The notes under the pieces were generated by a model, which saw nothing but the letters and a program-made list of their open reading frames with translations, had not been told where the DNA came from and did not search any database. A stretch of 64,000 nt of DNA, from assembly GCF_002284575.1 (NCBI RefSeq), contig NZ_NPKJ01000047.1, forward strand, positions 30,126 through 94,125, read 5' to 3'. The first letter of the stretch is position 1; every line of letters starts with the position of its first letter. The stretch comes from Mesorhizobium temperatum. Its GTDB lineage: Bacteria; Pseudomonadota; Alphaproteobacteria; Rhizobiales; Rhizobiaceae. Below, piece after piece: positions 40,779 through 48,625 of the stretch. A program made the translations under genes and the position numbers.

Positions 40779-40943
40779 CTCGTGCGGCGAATCCGAAATT
40801 CGCATCACGTTGGAGCAGCGCGGCGAGCGAATTTCGGATTCAAAGCCGCACGAGTTAACTAATGAATTCTAGTGTGGTTTTGGATTTGAAGTTCCTCAAC
40901 GTGAATGCCATCAATGCCAGGAACTTCAAATCCACCACACTAG
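40779..40943. repeat. Two large adjacent hairpins between argH and the LptM-like gene
   Basis: Hairpin 1: ctcgtgcggc and gaatccgaaattcgc (40779-40803) pair with gcgaatttcggattc and gccgcacgag (40827-40854), with one 3-base bulge. Hairpin 2: ctagtgtgg (40869-40877) and ggatttgaagttcct (40882-40896) pair with aggaacttcaaatcc (40919-40933) and ccacactag (40935-40943), with small bulges. Neither has a T-run. They fill the gap almost completely. Confidence 0.85.
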
Positions 40944-41003
40944 GTGCAATGCCAGAAAAACTCGGCTAAAAGCGGCGGGCAAAAGTTTCGGACGGATGGA
41001 TCG

Positions 41004-41210
41004 ATGACCGCAAGCAGGATTTTGGTGACGCTCGCGCTGCTGGCGGCGCTGGCAACCGTAACGGCCTGCGGCAGGAAAGCCGGCCTTGAGACGCCCTATG
41101 AGGCGGCCGTGCAGGCGCGCAAGGACGCACAAAAGGCCGAGCAGCCCGTGCCGCCCGAGCCGGAAAAACCGGTCAAGGACAAGAAGTTCATTCTCGACCC
41201 GTTGATCTAG
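41004..41210 (+). CDS. Small lipoprotein, LptM/YifL-like
   Basis: A 68-residue lipoprotein. Signal peptide with lipobox ending VTAC, followed by GRKAGLETPYEAAV and a Lys/Glu/Pro-rich tail ending KKFILDPLI. Small lipoproteins in this place, just before lysA, are the LptM (YifL) type, which helps the LptDE lipopolysaccharide translocon to mature. ATG at 41004 is preferred over 40944 because the shorter form begins with a normal signal peptide. The ending KFILDPLI is typical of rhizobial members. Confidence 0.78.
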   Translation: MTASRILVTLALLAALATVTACGRKAGLETPYEAAVQARKDAQKAEQPVPPEPEKPVKDKKFILDPLI

Positions 41211-41262
41211 AGCCGATGAGATCGGCCGATCTCATCGTGCTCCAACTTCCGGAATCTCTGTT

Positions 41263-42531
41263 GTGAACCATTTCGACTACCGCGACGGCCTGCTCCATGC
41301 CGAGGACGTGGCGATATCAGATATCGCCGCAAGCGTCGGCACACCGTTCTATTGTTATTCGACGGCGACGCTGACCAGGCATTTCCGCGTGTTTGCGCAG
41401 GCCTTTGCCGGGCTCGACGCGCTGGTCTGCTATGCCATGAAGGCGAATTCCAACCAGGCGGTGCTGAAGATCCTGGCAAAACTTGGCGCCGGCGCCGACG
41501 TGGTCTCGGAAGGCGAACTGCGCCGCGCGCTGGCCGCCGGCATTCCGGCCAACAAGATCCTGTTTTCCGGCGTCGGCAAGACCGCGCGCGAAATGGATTT
41601 TGCGCTCTCGGCCGGCATTCTCTGTTTCAACGTCGAATCCGAGCCGGAACTTGAATTGCTGTCGGCCCGCGCCGCGGCGCTGGGCAAGGTCGCGTCGATC
41701 TCGCTGCGCATCAACCCGGATGTCGATGCCAAGACCCACAAGAAGATCTCCACCGGCAGGGCCGAGAACAAGTTCGGCATTCCCTGGCAGAAGGCGCGCC
41801 AGGTCTATGCCCGCGCGGCTGAACTGCCTGGCATCAAGGTCACCGGTATCGACACCCATATCGGCAGCCAGATCACCGAATTGCAGCCCTTCGACGACGC
41901 CTTCGCGCTGCTGGTGGAGCTGGTCGGCGCGCTGCGTGCCGACGGGCACGCCATCGAGCATATCGATCTCGGCGGCGGCCTCGGCATTCCCTACCGCGTC
42001 GACAACAGCCCGCCTCCCTTGCCGGACGCTTATGCCCAGATCGTCAGGAAGCACGTCGCCAAGCTCGGGCTGAAGGTGATGTTCGAGCCGGGCCGGCTGA
42101 TCGTCGGCAATGCCGGTATCCTCGTCTCGCAAGTGATCTTCGTGAAGGCGGGCGACGCCAAGAATTTCCTGGTTGTCGACGCCGCGATGAACGATCTGAT
42201 CCGGCCGACACTCTATGACGCCTTCCATGACATCAAGCCGGTGGTGCAGCAGCCGGCCGCGGCGCCGCGCATGACGGTCGACGTCGTCGGCCCGGTCTGC
42301 GAGACCGGCGATTATCTCGGCCTCGACCGCGACCTGCCGCGGCTCAAGGCCGGCGACCTGATCGCCGTCGCCACCGCCGGCGCCTATGGCGCGGTGCAGG
42401 CCGGCACTTACAACACCAGGCCGCTGGTGCCCGAAGTGCTGGTCGACGGCGACCGTTTCCATGTCGTGCGCCCGCGCCAGACCTATGACGAGCTGATCGG
42501 GCTGGATTCGCTGCCTGATTGGTTGGAATAG
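41263..42531 (+). CDS. lysA: Diaminopimelate decarboxylase
   Basis: PLP enzyme that makes lysine from meso-diaminopimelate. 422 residues from GTG 41263. The PLP lysine is in YAMKANSNQAVLK, the phosphate loop region in DLGGGLGIPY, and the second active-site region in EPGRLIVGNAG and GPVCETGDYLG. The GTG start has only a distant ggaa upstream. It belongs to the argH-lptM-lysA order common in proteobacteria. Confidence 0.98.
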   Translation: MNHFDYRDGLLHAEDVAISDIAASVGTPFYCYSTATLTRHFRVFAQAFAGLDALVCYAMKANSNQAVLKILAKLGAGADVVSEGELRRALAAGIPANKILFSGVGKTAREMDFALSAGILCFNVESEPELELLSARAAALGKVASISLRINPDVDAKTHKKISTGRAENKFGIPWQKARQVYARAAELPGIKVTGIDTHIGSQITELQPFDDAFALLVELVGALRADGHAIEHIDLGGGLGIPYRVDNSPPPLPDAYAQIVRKHVAKLGLKVMFEPGRLIVGNAGILVSQVIFVKAGDAKNFLVVDAAMNDLIRPTLYDAFHDIKPVVQQPAAAPRMTVDVVGPVCETGDYLGLDRDLPRLKAGDLIAVATAGAYGAVQAGTYNTRPLVPEVLVDGDRFHVVRPRQTYDELIGLDSLPDWLE

Positions 42532-42763
42532 ACCACGATCCCATGAGTTCATCTGCAAAATCTGGGCAAAAGAGCCCGAACGCTTCCGACTCGATCCCAC
42601 CAATCAAATGCCGGGACTAAACACCTAAGCCTTGAGCGGGCGCGCGTTTGTGTAAGCGGATTCGCGCACTGCCAGTGGAACAAGAATTGCTCCGCACCGT
42701 TCAAGCTAAGCAATCCGTCGCGGCAGCAATGAAGCGCCGCAGCGGAGTTTGCTTGGAGGTAAT

Positions 42764-43066
42764 ATGAGAAAGCAACTTTCCTCGGCCGCGGCAGGAGTCC
42801 TTCTGCTCGTTGGTGTCAGCGCCGCCGCCGCCCAGGACGTCGTCATCATTCAACCCGAGCAGGATACTGTGATCCGGGAATACGTGAAAAAGAAACCGAT
42901 GGCATCCGTCAGCCTTCTCGGCGTGGAGCTCAACATCGGCACAGCTCTGCCCGATACAGTCGAGCTCTACGAGGTGCCGGACGTTCAGTACCGCTACGTA
43001 GTCGTCGATGGCCGAACCGTCCTGGTCGACCCATCTACCCGCAAGATTGTGAAGGTGTACGACTGA
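42764..43066 (+). CDS. Exported DUF1236-type protein
   Basis: A 100-residue secreted protein. The signal peptide ends at SAAAAQ. The mature part holds one repeat of the kind found in DUF1236 proteins (IGTALPDTVELYEVPDVQ, then YRYVVVDGRTVLVDP), with the ending IVKVYD. DUF1236 proteins are abundant in rhizobia and of unknown function. ggaggt lies five bases before ATG 42764, and a strong terminator follows, so it is a single-gene transcript. Confidence 0.85.
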   Translation: MRKQLSSAAAGVLLLVGVSAAAAQDVVIIQPEQDTVIREYVKKKPMASVSLLGVELNIGTALPDTVELYEVPDVQYRYVVVDGRTVLVDPSTRKIVKVYD

Positions 43067-43084
43067 CGAACTCTTCAGACTGAC

Positions 43085-43118
43085 GCCCGCCGTGCCGAAA
43101 GGTGCGGCGGGCTTTTTG
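43085..43118 (+). terminator. Rho-independent terminator after the DUF1236 gene
   Basis: gcccgccgtgcc pairs with ggtgcggcgggc around gaaa, with one mismatched pair region, followed by tttttg. Confidence 0.88.
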
Positions 43119-43201
43119 TTTGGAACAAAGGCTCTAGACGACAGTTTGAAGTTTTGCAGCATGTTCTCGCAGACCGATGCTGCAATCGGTGTCCTCCGAT
43201 C

Positions 43202-43236
43202 AGCCCGCGTCCATCTCCCAGAGGGCGCGGGCTTTC
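43202..43236 (+). terminator. Second hairpin with short T-run
   Basis: agcccgcg (43202-43209) pairs with cgcgggct (43226-43233) followed by ttcatt. It may back up the terminator 85 bases upstream, or end a small transcript from 43120-43200, where I see no gene. Confidence 0.45.
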
Positions 43237-43250
43237 ATTCCCTAGGCGCG

Positions 43251-43373
43251 TTACCGGTTTAGCCTTTCGACGGTCTCAATGATTGCCTTCGCAACTGCTT
43301 CGCCTTCATGGATAGGCTCGGGGCCGTAGAGCAGAGGACAGCTTCTTCGCTCGGCAGCACGCCGGCCGGGCAT
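43251..43373 (-). CDS. Possible small protein or gene remnant (40 codons)
   Basis: An ATG at 43373 opens a 40-residue frame. It runs through PLLYGPEPIHEGEAVAKA and ends IIETVERLNR. The C-terminal half has the look of a real amphipathic helix. There is no good ribosome site, and the N-terminal ten residues are Arg-rich as in non-coding high-GC frames. It may be the 3' end of a lost gene or a small protein downstream of the ArsR gene. Confidence 0.25.
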   Translation of the reverse strand: MPGRRAAERRSCPLLYGPEPIHEGEAVAKAIIETVERLNR

Positions 43374-43415
43374 GTCTGTTCAATAGCCATGCTCACAACT
43401 AGAGCGCCTGCAGCG

Positions 43416-43718
43416 CTACAGCCGGTCCTGAATCAGCGCCCTGGTCTGCGCGATCCTGCCCTCGTCGCGGCGATAGAATGTCCACTGTTTGATGCGTTTG
43501 CTGCGCAAAAGGCCGGCCTGGGTGAGCACCCGCATATGCTCGCTGAGCGTCGCCTGGGTGATGCCAAGCTTTTCCGCGATCAGCAGCGCGCAGACGCCGT
43601 CCTCGACCAGATCGCCATCCGCTTGGCGTGGAAAATGCGCGCGCGGATCCTTCAGCCAATCGAGGATTTGCAGCCTGCGCTCGTTGGCAATCGCCTTGAA
43701 GACATCAACCTCTTGCAT
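43416..43718 (-). CDS. ArsR-family transcriptional regulator
   Basis: A 100-residue winged-helix repressor. The helix-turn-helix is in IAEKLGITQATLSEHMRVLTQAGL, shown by IAEKLGITQATLSEHM, followed by the wing RSKRIKQWTFYRR. It lacks the ELCVCDL metal-binding motif of arsenic sensors; a single Cys (DGVCALLIAEK) occurs at that place, so it is probably not a classical metal sensor. It is divergent from the dehydratase gene with only 50 bases between them, and is likely its regulator. Confidence 0.88.
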   Translation of the reverse strand: MQEVDVFKAIANERRLQILDWLKDPRAHFPRQADGDLVEDGVCALLIAEKLGITQATLSEHMRVLTQAGLLRSKRIKQWTFYRRDEGRIAQTRALIQDRL

Positions 43719-43742
43719 TTAGTCATTTTGCTAAGTTACTAA
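43719..43742. promoter_or_regulatory. Candidate ArsR-type operator
   Basis: ttagt (43719-43723) and actaa (43738-43742) form an inverted repeat, and taagt occurs twice within it. The site is at-rich compared with the surroundings and directly abuts the ArsR start codon in the divergent promoter. Confidence 0.35.
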
Positions 43743-43768
43743 GTGATGTCAACCCACGGGAGCAGGCC

Positions 43769-44710
43769 ATGCTGAACGGCAATAGGATCACACGCGAACG
43801 CATCGCCGCAATGGAGCCGCGCATCCGGCGATTCGTGCGCCACACGCCGGTGCTGCGCGTCGACATGGCCGATTTCGGCCGTCCGCCTCGTGCCGTCGAC
43901 CTGAAGCTGGAATGTCTGCAGCATTCCGGCTCGTTCAAGGCCCGCGGCGCGTTCACCAATCTTCTCGAACGGCCGGTTCCCGCGGCCGGCGTCGTCGCCG
44001 CATCCGGCGGCAATCATGGTGCCGCGGTCGCCTATGCCGCCATGCGGCTCGGCCACAAGGCGACGATCTTCGTTCCCGAAGTGAGTCCGCCGGCCAAGCT
44101 GGAACGCATCCGCGGCTACGGCGCCGAGCTGGTCGTCGGCGGCGCGCGCTATGCCGAGGCGCTGGCCTCCAGCGAAAGTTTCGCGGAAAAGTCCGGCGCG
44201 CTGCAGATCCACGCCTTCAACCAGGAGGAAACGCTTGTCGGGCAAGGCACGCTCGGCCTCGAGATCGAGGCTGACCTGCCGGAGCTCGACACGCTGCTGG
44301 TCGCCGTCGGTGGCGGCGGCCTGATCGGCGGCATCGCCGCCTGGTTTGCCGGCCGCATCAGGATCATCGCCGTCGAGCCCGAGGGTGCGCCGACGCTCTA
44401 TCGCGCCTTCGAGGCCGGGCGGCCCGTCGATGCGCCGACCGAGGGCATCGCCGCCGATTCGCTGGCGCCGAAGCGCGTCGGCGAAATGATGTTTCCAATC
44501 GCCGAGGCCTTCGTCGAGCGTTCCATATTGGTCAGCGACGACGAGATCATCGCCGCGCAGGCGGCGCTTTGGGACCGGGTGCGAATCATATCCGAGCCGG
44601 GCGGCGCAGCGGCGTTCGCAGCGCTCCTGTCCGGCCGCTACGCGCCGGCTGCGGGCGAGCGTGTCGCCGTGCTGGTCTGCGGTGCAAACGCCAATCCGGC
44701 TAAATTCTGA
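43769..44710 (+). CDS. PLP-dependent threonine/serine dehydratase
   Basis: A 313-residue fold-type II PLP enzyme. The PLP lysine is in SGSFKARGAFTN, the substrate loop in SGGNHGAAVAYA, and the phosphate-binding Gly loop in VGGGGLIGG. There is no C-terminal ACT regulatory domain, so it resembles catabolic threonine dehydratases or serine racemase-like enzymes more than biosynthetic IlvA. It starts at ATG 43769 with gggag upstream and is divergent from an ArsR regulator. Confidence 0.88.
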   Translation: MLNGNRITRERIAAMEPRIRRFVRHTPVLRVDMADFGRPPRAVDLKLECLQHSGSFKARGAFTNLLERPVPAAGVVAASGGNHGAAVAYAAMRLGHKATIFVPEVSPPAKLERIRGYGAELVVGGARYAEALASSESFAEKSGALQIHAFNQEETLVGQGTLGLEIEADLPELDTLLVAVGGGGLIGGIAAWFAGRIRIIAVEPEGAPTLYRAFEAGRPVDAPTEGIAADSLAPKRVGEMMFPIAEAFVERSILVSDDEIIAAQAALWDRVRIISEPGGAAAFAALLSGRYAPAAGERVAVLVCGANANPAKF

Positions 44711-44883
44711 CGATAATGGAGGCAGTATTGTTCACGTTTTCGGGAACCGCCTCGCCTTCGCCGTGTTTGTTGATATGCTTCAAGTGACGTGCATCTAAAA
44801 CTTTGAGTCCTTCGCATCCGATTTTCGGGCCGGTGCGATAGATTTGTGAGGTTCGGGTTATCCCGCCCGAGCAGGAAGGGCCG

Positions 44884-47532
44884 ATGACGCAACGACCCAC
44901 CTTCACCAGCGATCGCAGCCTGGCCGGGCGCCTTGCCCTGAGCCGGCTGGCGACGCGGGTCTCGATGACGGTCGAGCGTGGCTGGCCGTTGCTGCTTCCG
45001 CTGCTCATTGTCGCCAGCCTGTTCCTCAGCGCCTCGTGGCTCGGCCTCTTCCTTCTGCTGCTCGACGCGGCGCGCATGGGCCTCATGGCAGTGTTCGGCA
45101 TCGCAGCCCTTGCCGCGCTCTATCCCCTACGTTTCTTCCGCGTGCCGACCAGCGCCGAGATCGACCGGCGCATCGAGGCGGCCAACCAGTTGCTGCACAG
45201 CCCGGTGCTGGTGCAGACCGACCGGCCGAGCGGCAGGGAAAGCATATTTTCGCAAGCGCTGTGGCGCGAGCACCAGAAACGCATGGCCGAAAAACTCGGC
45301 AACCTCGGTGGCGACCTGCCGCGCACCCGGGTGCCGGAGCGCGACCCGTGGGGGCTGCGCGCCGTGGCGGCGCTTTTGTTGGTCACCGCCTTTGCCTTCT
45401 CCTTCGGACCGTCGGGCGGCCGCATCGCAGACGGGTTCAGTGCCCACGCGGCGCGGGACGCCGTGCCGCCGCGCATCGACGCCTGGGTGACGCCGCCGGC
45501 CTACACCGGCAGGCCGCCGGTCTTCCTCACGTCCCCAGCCCTCGCCAACCCAGCCCTCGCCGACAATGGCAATCAGGCTGCGCCCACCTTCACTGTTCCG
45601 GAAGGCAGCGATGTGTCGCTGCGCGTCACCGGCGGTTCCGGCGAGGAAACGCTGAGCTACGCGGACGCCGACGGCAACGCCCGCACCATCGAGCCGGCCG
45701 GGCAGCAGGCCGACGCGGCCAAGCCGGCGGCGGCAACGCCCTCCACGGCAACGCCCTCCACGGTGCGCCAGTTTACCGGAAAGCTGACCGCCAACGGCAC
45801 GCTGACGCTGCAATCGGGCAATGATGAACTCGGAAACTGGGCCTTCGCGGTGATCCCGGACAAGCCGCCGCAGATCCGCTTCGTCGGCGAGCCGAAACGC
45901 GCCGTCAACGGCTCCTTCGAACTCAACTACCAGATCGACGACGACTATGGCGCGGCCTCCGCCAAGGCGGATTTCGTATTGGCCGATCCACCGGCGCCGA
46001 ATGCGCATCCGCTCTATGGCCCGCCCGAAATGCCGCTGACGCTGCCGCGCCGCGGCGCCAAGGGGAATGCCGCCAAGACAACGAAGGACCTGACCGAGCA
46101 TGTCTGGGCCGGCGGCAACATTAAGCTCAGGCTTGTCGCCACCGACGATGCCGGACATACGGCAACCAGCGAAACCAAGACGCTGGTGATGCCGGAGCGG
46201 CCTTTCTCCAACCCGCTGGCGAGGGCCGTGATCGAGCAGCGCCGCGTGCTGGCGCTCGACGCCAACGCCAAGAGCCGCGTGCTCGACCTGATGGACGCGA
46301 TCACGCTCAGGCCCGAAGACACGTTCGACAACATGGCGCACTACCTCGCCATCATGAGCGCCCGCACCCGGTTGAAGATGGCCGACAACGACGACAAGTT
46401 GCGCGACGAGGTCGCCTATCTGTGGGAGATCGCGGTCGGCATCGAGGAAGGCAATCTTTCGGAGGCCGAGCGGCGGCTGCGCCAGGCTCAGCAGGCGCTG
46501 CAGGACGCGATCAAGAACGGCGCCAGCGACGAGGAAATCGACAAGGCGATGAAGGAACTGCGCGAGGCGATGAACCAGTTCCTGCAGGAATTCGCCCAGC
46601 GTGCACAGCAGAATCCGAACTCGCCGCAGATGCAGCAGAACGGCCAGGAACTGCGCCAGAGCGACATCGAACGCATGATGGACCAGATCGAAAACCTGGC
46701 GAAATCAGGCGACCGCGACAGCGCGCAGCAATTGCTTTCGCAACTGCAGGACATGATGAACAATCTGCAGGCCGGACGTCAGCAGCAGGGCGGCCAGCAG
46801 AACAGCGAAATGCGCCAGCAGATGGATAAGCTCGGCGAGATCATGCGGCGCCAGCAGGAGATGATGAACGAGACCTTCCGCTTGGACCAGATGCAGCGCG
46901 GCCAGCAACAGCGCGGGCAGAATCGCGAAGAGCAGCTCGGCGAGAACGGTGAGCAGGGCCAAATGGGCGAACAGGGCGAGCAGCCCGGCCCAGGGGAAGA
47001 CCGCGATCCGCTCGGCCGCCCGAAGCCGATGACGCCGGAGGAATTCGCCGACGCACTGAAGCAGTTGCAGGAAGGCCAGGGCAAGCTGCAAAGCGAGCTC
47101 GACCAGCTGAGAAAGGGCCTCGAAGGCATGGGGCTCGAGCCCAATGAAGGATTTGGCGAGGCCGGCAAATCCATGGGCAATGCCGAACAGGCGCTTGGCG
47201 ACAGCGATGGCGACCAGGCCGTCGGTCATCAAGGGCGCGCGCTGGAAGCGCTGCGCAAGGGCGCCAAGGACATGATGAAGCAATTGCAGGCCATGCAGGG
47301 CGACGAGGGCGACGGCGAGCGGGGCGGCCGCCAGCAGAACGCCGACCGCGATCCGCTCGGCCGGCCGCGCGCCACCGAAGGTCCCGATTTCGGCGATTCG
47401 GTGAAGGTGCCGGACGAGATCGACGTGCAGCGCGCCCGCCAGATCCTCGAAGCGATCCGCAAGCGGCTCGGCAACGCGCTCAGCCCCGACATCGAGCGCA
47501 GCTATCTGGAGCGGCTGCTGGAGCTGAAATAA
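44884..47532 (+). CDS. DUF4175 (TIGR02302) membrane protein with Gln/Glu-rich tail
   Basis: An 882-residue protein of a family confined mainly to alphaproteobacteria and usually found near lysA. Two helices lie at about residues 37-80 and a third at about 160-180. A large extracytoplasmic part with beta-type segments follows. The C-terminal third (from about residue 510) is hydrophilic and helical, very rich in Gln, Met, Glu and Gly. DRDPLGRP occurs twice (about residues 705 and 820), and two 15-base tandem duplications lie at about 45537-45566 and 45733-45762. The function is unknown. Confidence 0.88.
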   Translation: MTQRPTFTSDRSLAGRLALSRLATRVSMTVERGWPLLLPLLIVASLFLSASWLGLFLLLLDAARMGLMAVFGIAALAALYPLRFFRVPTSAEIDRRIEAANQLLHSPVLVQTDRPSGRESIFSQALWREHQKRMAEKLGNLGGDLPRTRVPERDPWGLRAVAALLLVTAFAFSFGPSGGRIADGFSAHAARDAVPPRIDAWVTPPAYTGRPPVFLTSPALANPALADNGNQAAPTFTVPEGSDVSLRVTGGSGEETLSYADADGNARTIEPAGQQADAAKPAAATPSTATPSTVRQFTGKLTANGTLTLQSGNDELGNWAFAVIPDKPPQIRFVGEPKRAVNGSFELNYQIDDDYGAASAKADFVLADPPAPNAHPLYGPPEMPLTLPRRGAKGNAAKTTKDLTEHVWAGGNIKLRLVATDDAGHTATSETKTLVMPERPFSNPLARAVIEQRRVLALDANAKSRVLDLMDAITLRPEDTFDNMAHYLAIMSARTRLKMADNDDKLRDEVAYLWEIAVGIEEGNLSEAERRLRQAQQALQDAIKNGASDEEIDKAMKELREAMNQFLQEFAQRAQQNPNSPQMQQNGQELRQSDIERMMDQIENLAKSGDRDSAQQLLSQLQDMMNNLQAGRQQQGGQQNSEMRQQMDKLGEIMRRQQEMMNETFRLDQMQRGQQQRGQNREEQLGENGEQGQMGEQGEQPGPGEDRDPLGRPKPMTPEEFADALKQLQEGQGKLQSELDQLRKGLEGMGLEPNEGFGEAGKSMGNAEQALGDSDGDQAVGHQGRALEALRKGAKDMMKQLQAMQGDEGDGERGGRQQNADRDPLGRPRATEGPDFGDSVKVPDEIDVQRARQILEAIRKRLGNALSPDIERSYLERLLELK

Positions 47533-47544
47533 AGCCGTCCTGCT

Positions 47545-48402
47545 CTAGCGGTCGGTGAACGCCTCTCGAATCGCCTCTTGCATACCGTCGATGGCCTCGC
47601 CGGAGGCGTTCGGATTGCGCCGCAGCACCACGTTCGAGGAATCGATGTCGCCGAACCCATCGGCTGCCGTAAGTTCGCGGCAGCCGGCGGGGATGTTGCT
47701 GCGCGAGATCGGCGCGATCGCCAGCCCGGAGGTGACGGCGAGCCGCAGGCCGCCATTGGTATCGCTGGTATAGGCGACACGATAGGCGAGACCGCGCTGT
47801 TCCAGCGACTTGATGGCGAAATCCTTGCACCAGCCAGCACGGTTGTAGAGCGCGATCGGCACCGGCCGCTCCTCATGCATGTGATGCAGCTCCGACGTCA
47901 CCCATACGGTCGGGTCATGCATCAGCACCTCACCGCCGGAGAGATCCTGCCATTCGAACACCACCGCCAGATCGAGCTCGCCCGCGGCGAGCGCCGCGAT
48001 CTGCGCACCGGAATGCGCGTAACGGACGGTGATGTCGACCTGAGGATGGCGCTTGGCAAAGGCGCCGAGCGCGCGCGACAGGATCGCGTGGCCATATTCC
48101 TCCGGAATGCCGATGCGCACCGGCCCGCCAAGCGGCGCTGCGACCATCGATGCCGCCGTCTCGTCCAGCAGCGACACGATCCGGCGAGCGTTGACGATGA
48201 GTTCGCCGCCGCGGCGCGTCAGCGCCACACCACGCGAGCCGCGCTCGAACAGGCTGTCGCCGACCACATCTTCGAGCTTCTTCATCTGCATCGAAACCGC
48301 CGATTGGGTGCGGCCGGCCTGCTCCGCCGCCTTGGTGAAATTGCCGGTGTCGGCAACCGCGACGAAGGTGCGCAGCAGATCGCTGTCGAGCGTGGGCTTC
48401 AT
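47545..48402 (-). CDS. LysR-family transcriptional regulator
   Basis: A 285-residue LysR regulator with an N-terminal winged helix (DLLRTFVAVADTGNFTKAAE) and a periplasmic-binding-type effector domain. ATG at 48402 gives normal family length; the frame is open far upstream but runs through the promoter region. It is divergent from a DMT exporter gene, which it most likely controls. The convergent stop of the DUF4175 gene is 12 bases away. Confidence 0.92.
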   Translation of the reverse strand: MKPTLDSDLLRTFVAVADTGNFTKAAEQAGRTQSAVSMQMKKLEDVVGDSLFERGSRGVALTRRGGELIVNARRIVSLLDETAASMVAAPLGGPVRIGIPEEYGHAILSRALGAFAKRHPQVDITVRYAHSGAQIAALAAGELDLAVVFEWQDLSGGEVLMHDPTVWVTSELHHMHEERPVPIALYNRAGWCKDFAIKSLEQRGLAYRVAYTSDTNGGLRLAVTSGLAIAPISRSNIPAGCRELTAADGFGDIDSSNVVLRRNPNASGEAIDGMQEAIREAFTDR

Positions 48403-48538
48403 TTGTCCGTCATAAGAAAATCTGATTGCTGGCATCATTCCAATTCGTTTGCAACATGTCAAACGGCGGATAATAGTCGCTTCACCCATTGGATATGCGG
48501 CTGCGAAATCGGCCGCGGACCAATCAGTCCTCACTCGT

Positions 48539-48571
48539 ACCCGCTGCCCGAAACGGTGGCGGGTTCTTTTT
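48539..48571 (+). terminator. Intrinsic terminator in the leader of the DMT exporter gene
   Basis: acccgctgcc (48539-48548) pairs with ggtggcgggt (48555-48564), with two G-T pairs, followed by ttcttttt. The ATG of the exporter is 55 bases downstream, and no plus-strand gene lies upstream. Two smaller hairpins (gcggc/gccgc and ggac/gtcc at 48498-48530) precede it. This is the layout of an attenuator or riboswitch expression platform. Confidence 0.65.
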
Positions 48572-48625
48572 GCCCGAACGCGGGCCCGGCTCTCGGGCCG
48601 CACACGCAAGGAGCCGTCGAAAAAC

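Noticed and set aside
40779..40943. Consideration of a CRISPR or tRNA-like array in the hairpin pair
   Set aside because: The two hairpins have unrelated stems, no repeat-spacer periodicity and no tRNA arms. No CRISPR pattern was seen anywhere in the window.
44700..45101. 133-codon minus-strand frame overlapping the start of the DUF4175 gene
   Set aside because: Its C-terminal part looks mildly protein-like, but most of it is antisense to the conserved N-terminus of the DUF4175 protein, and no start signal is seen.
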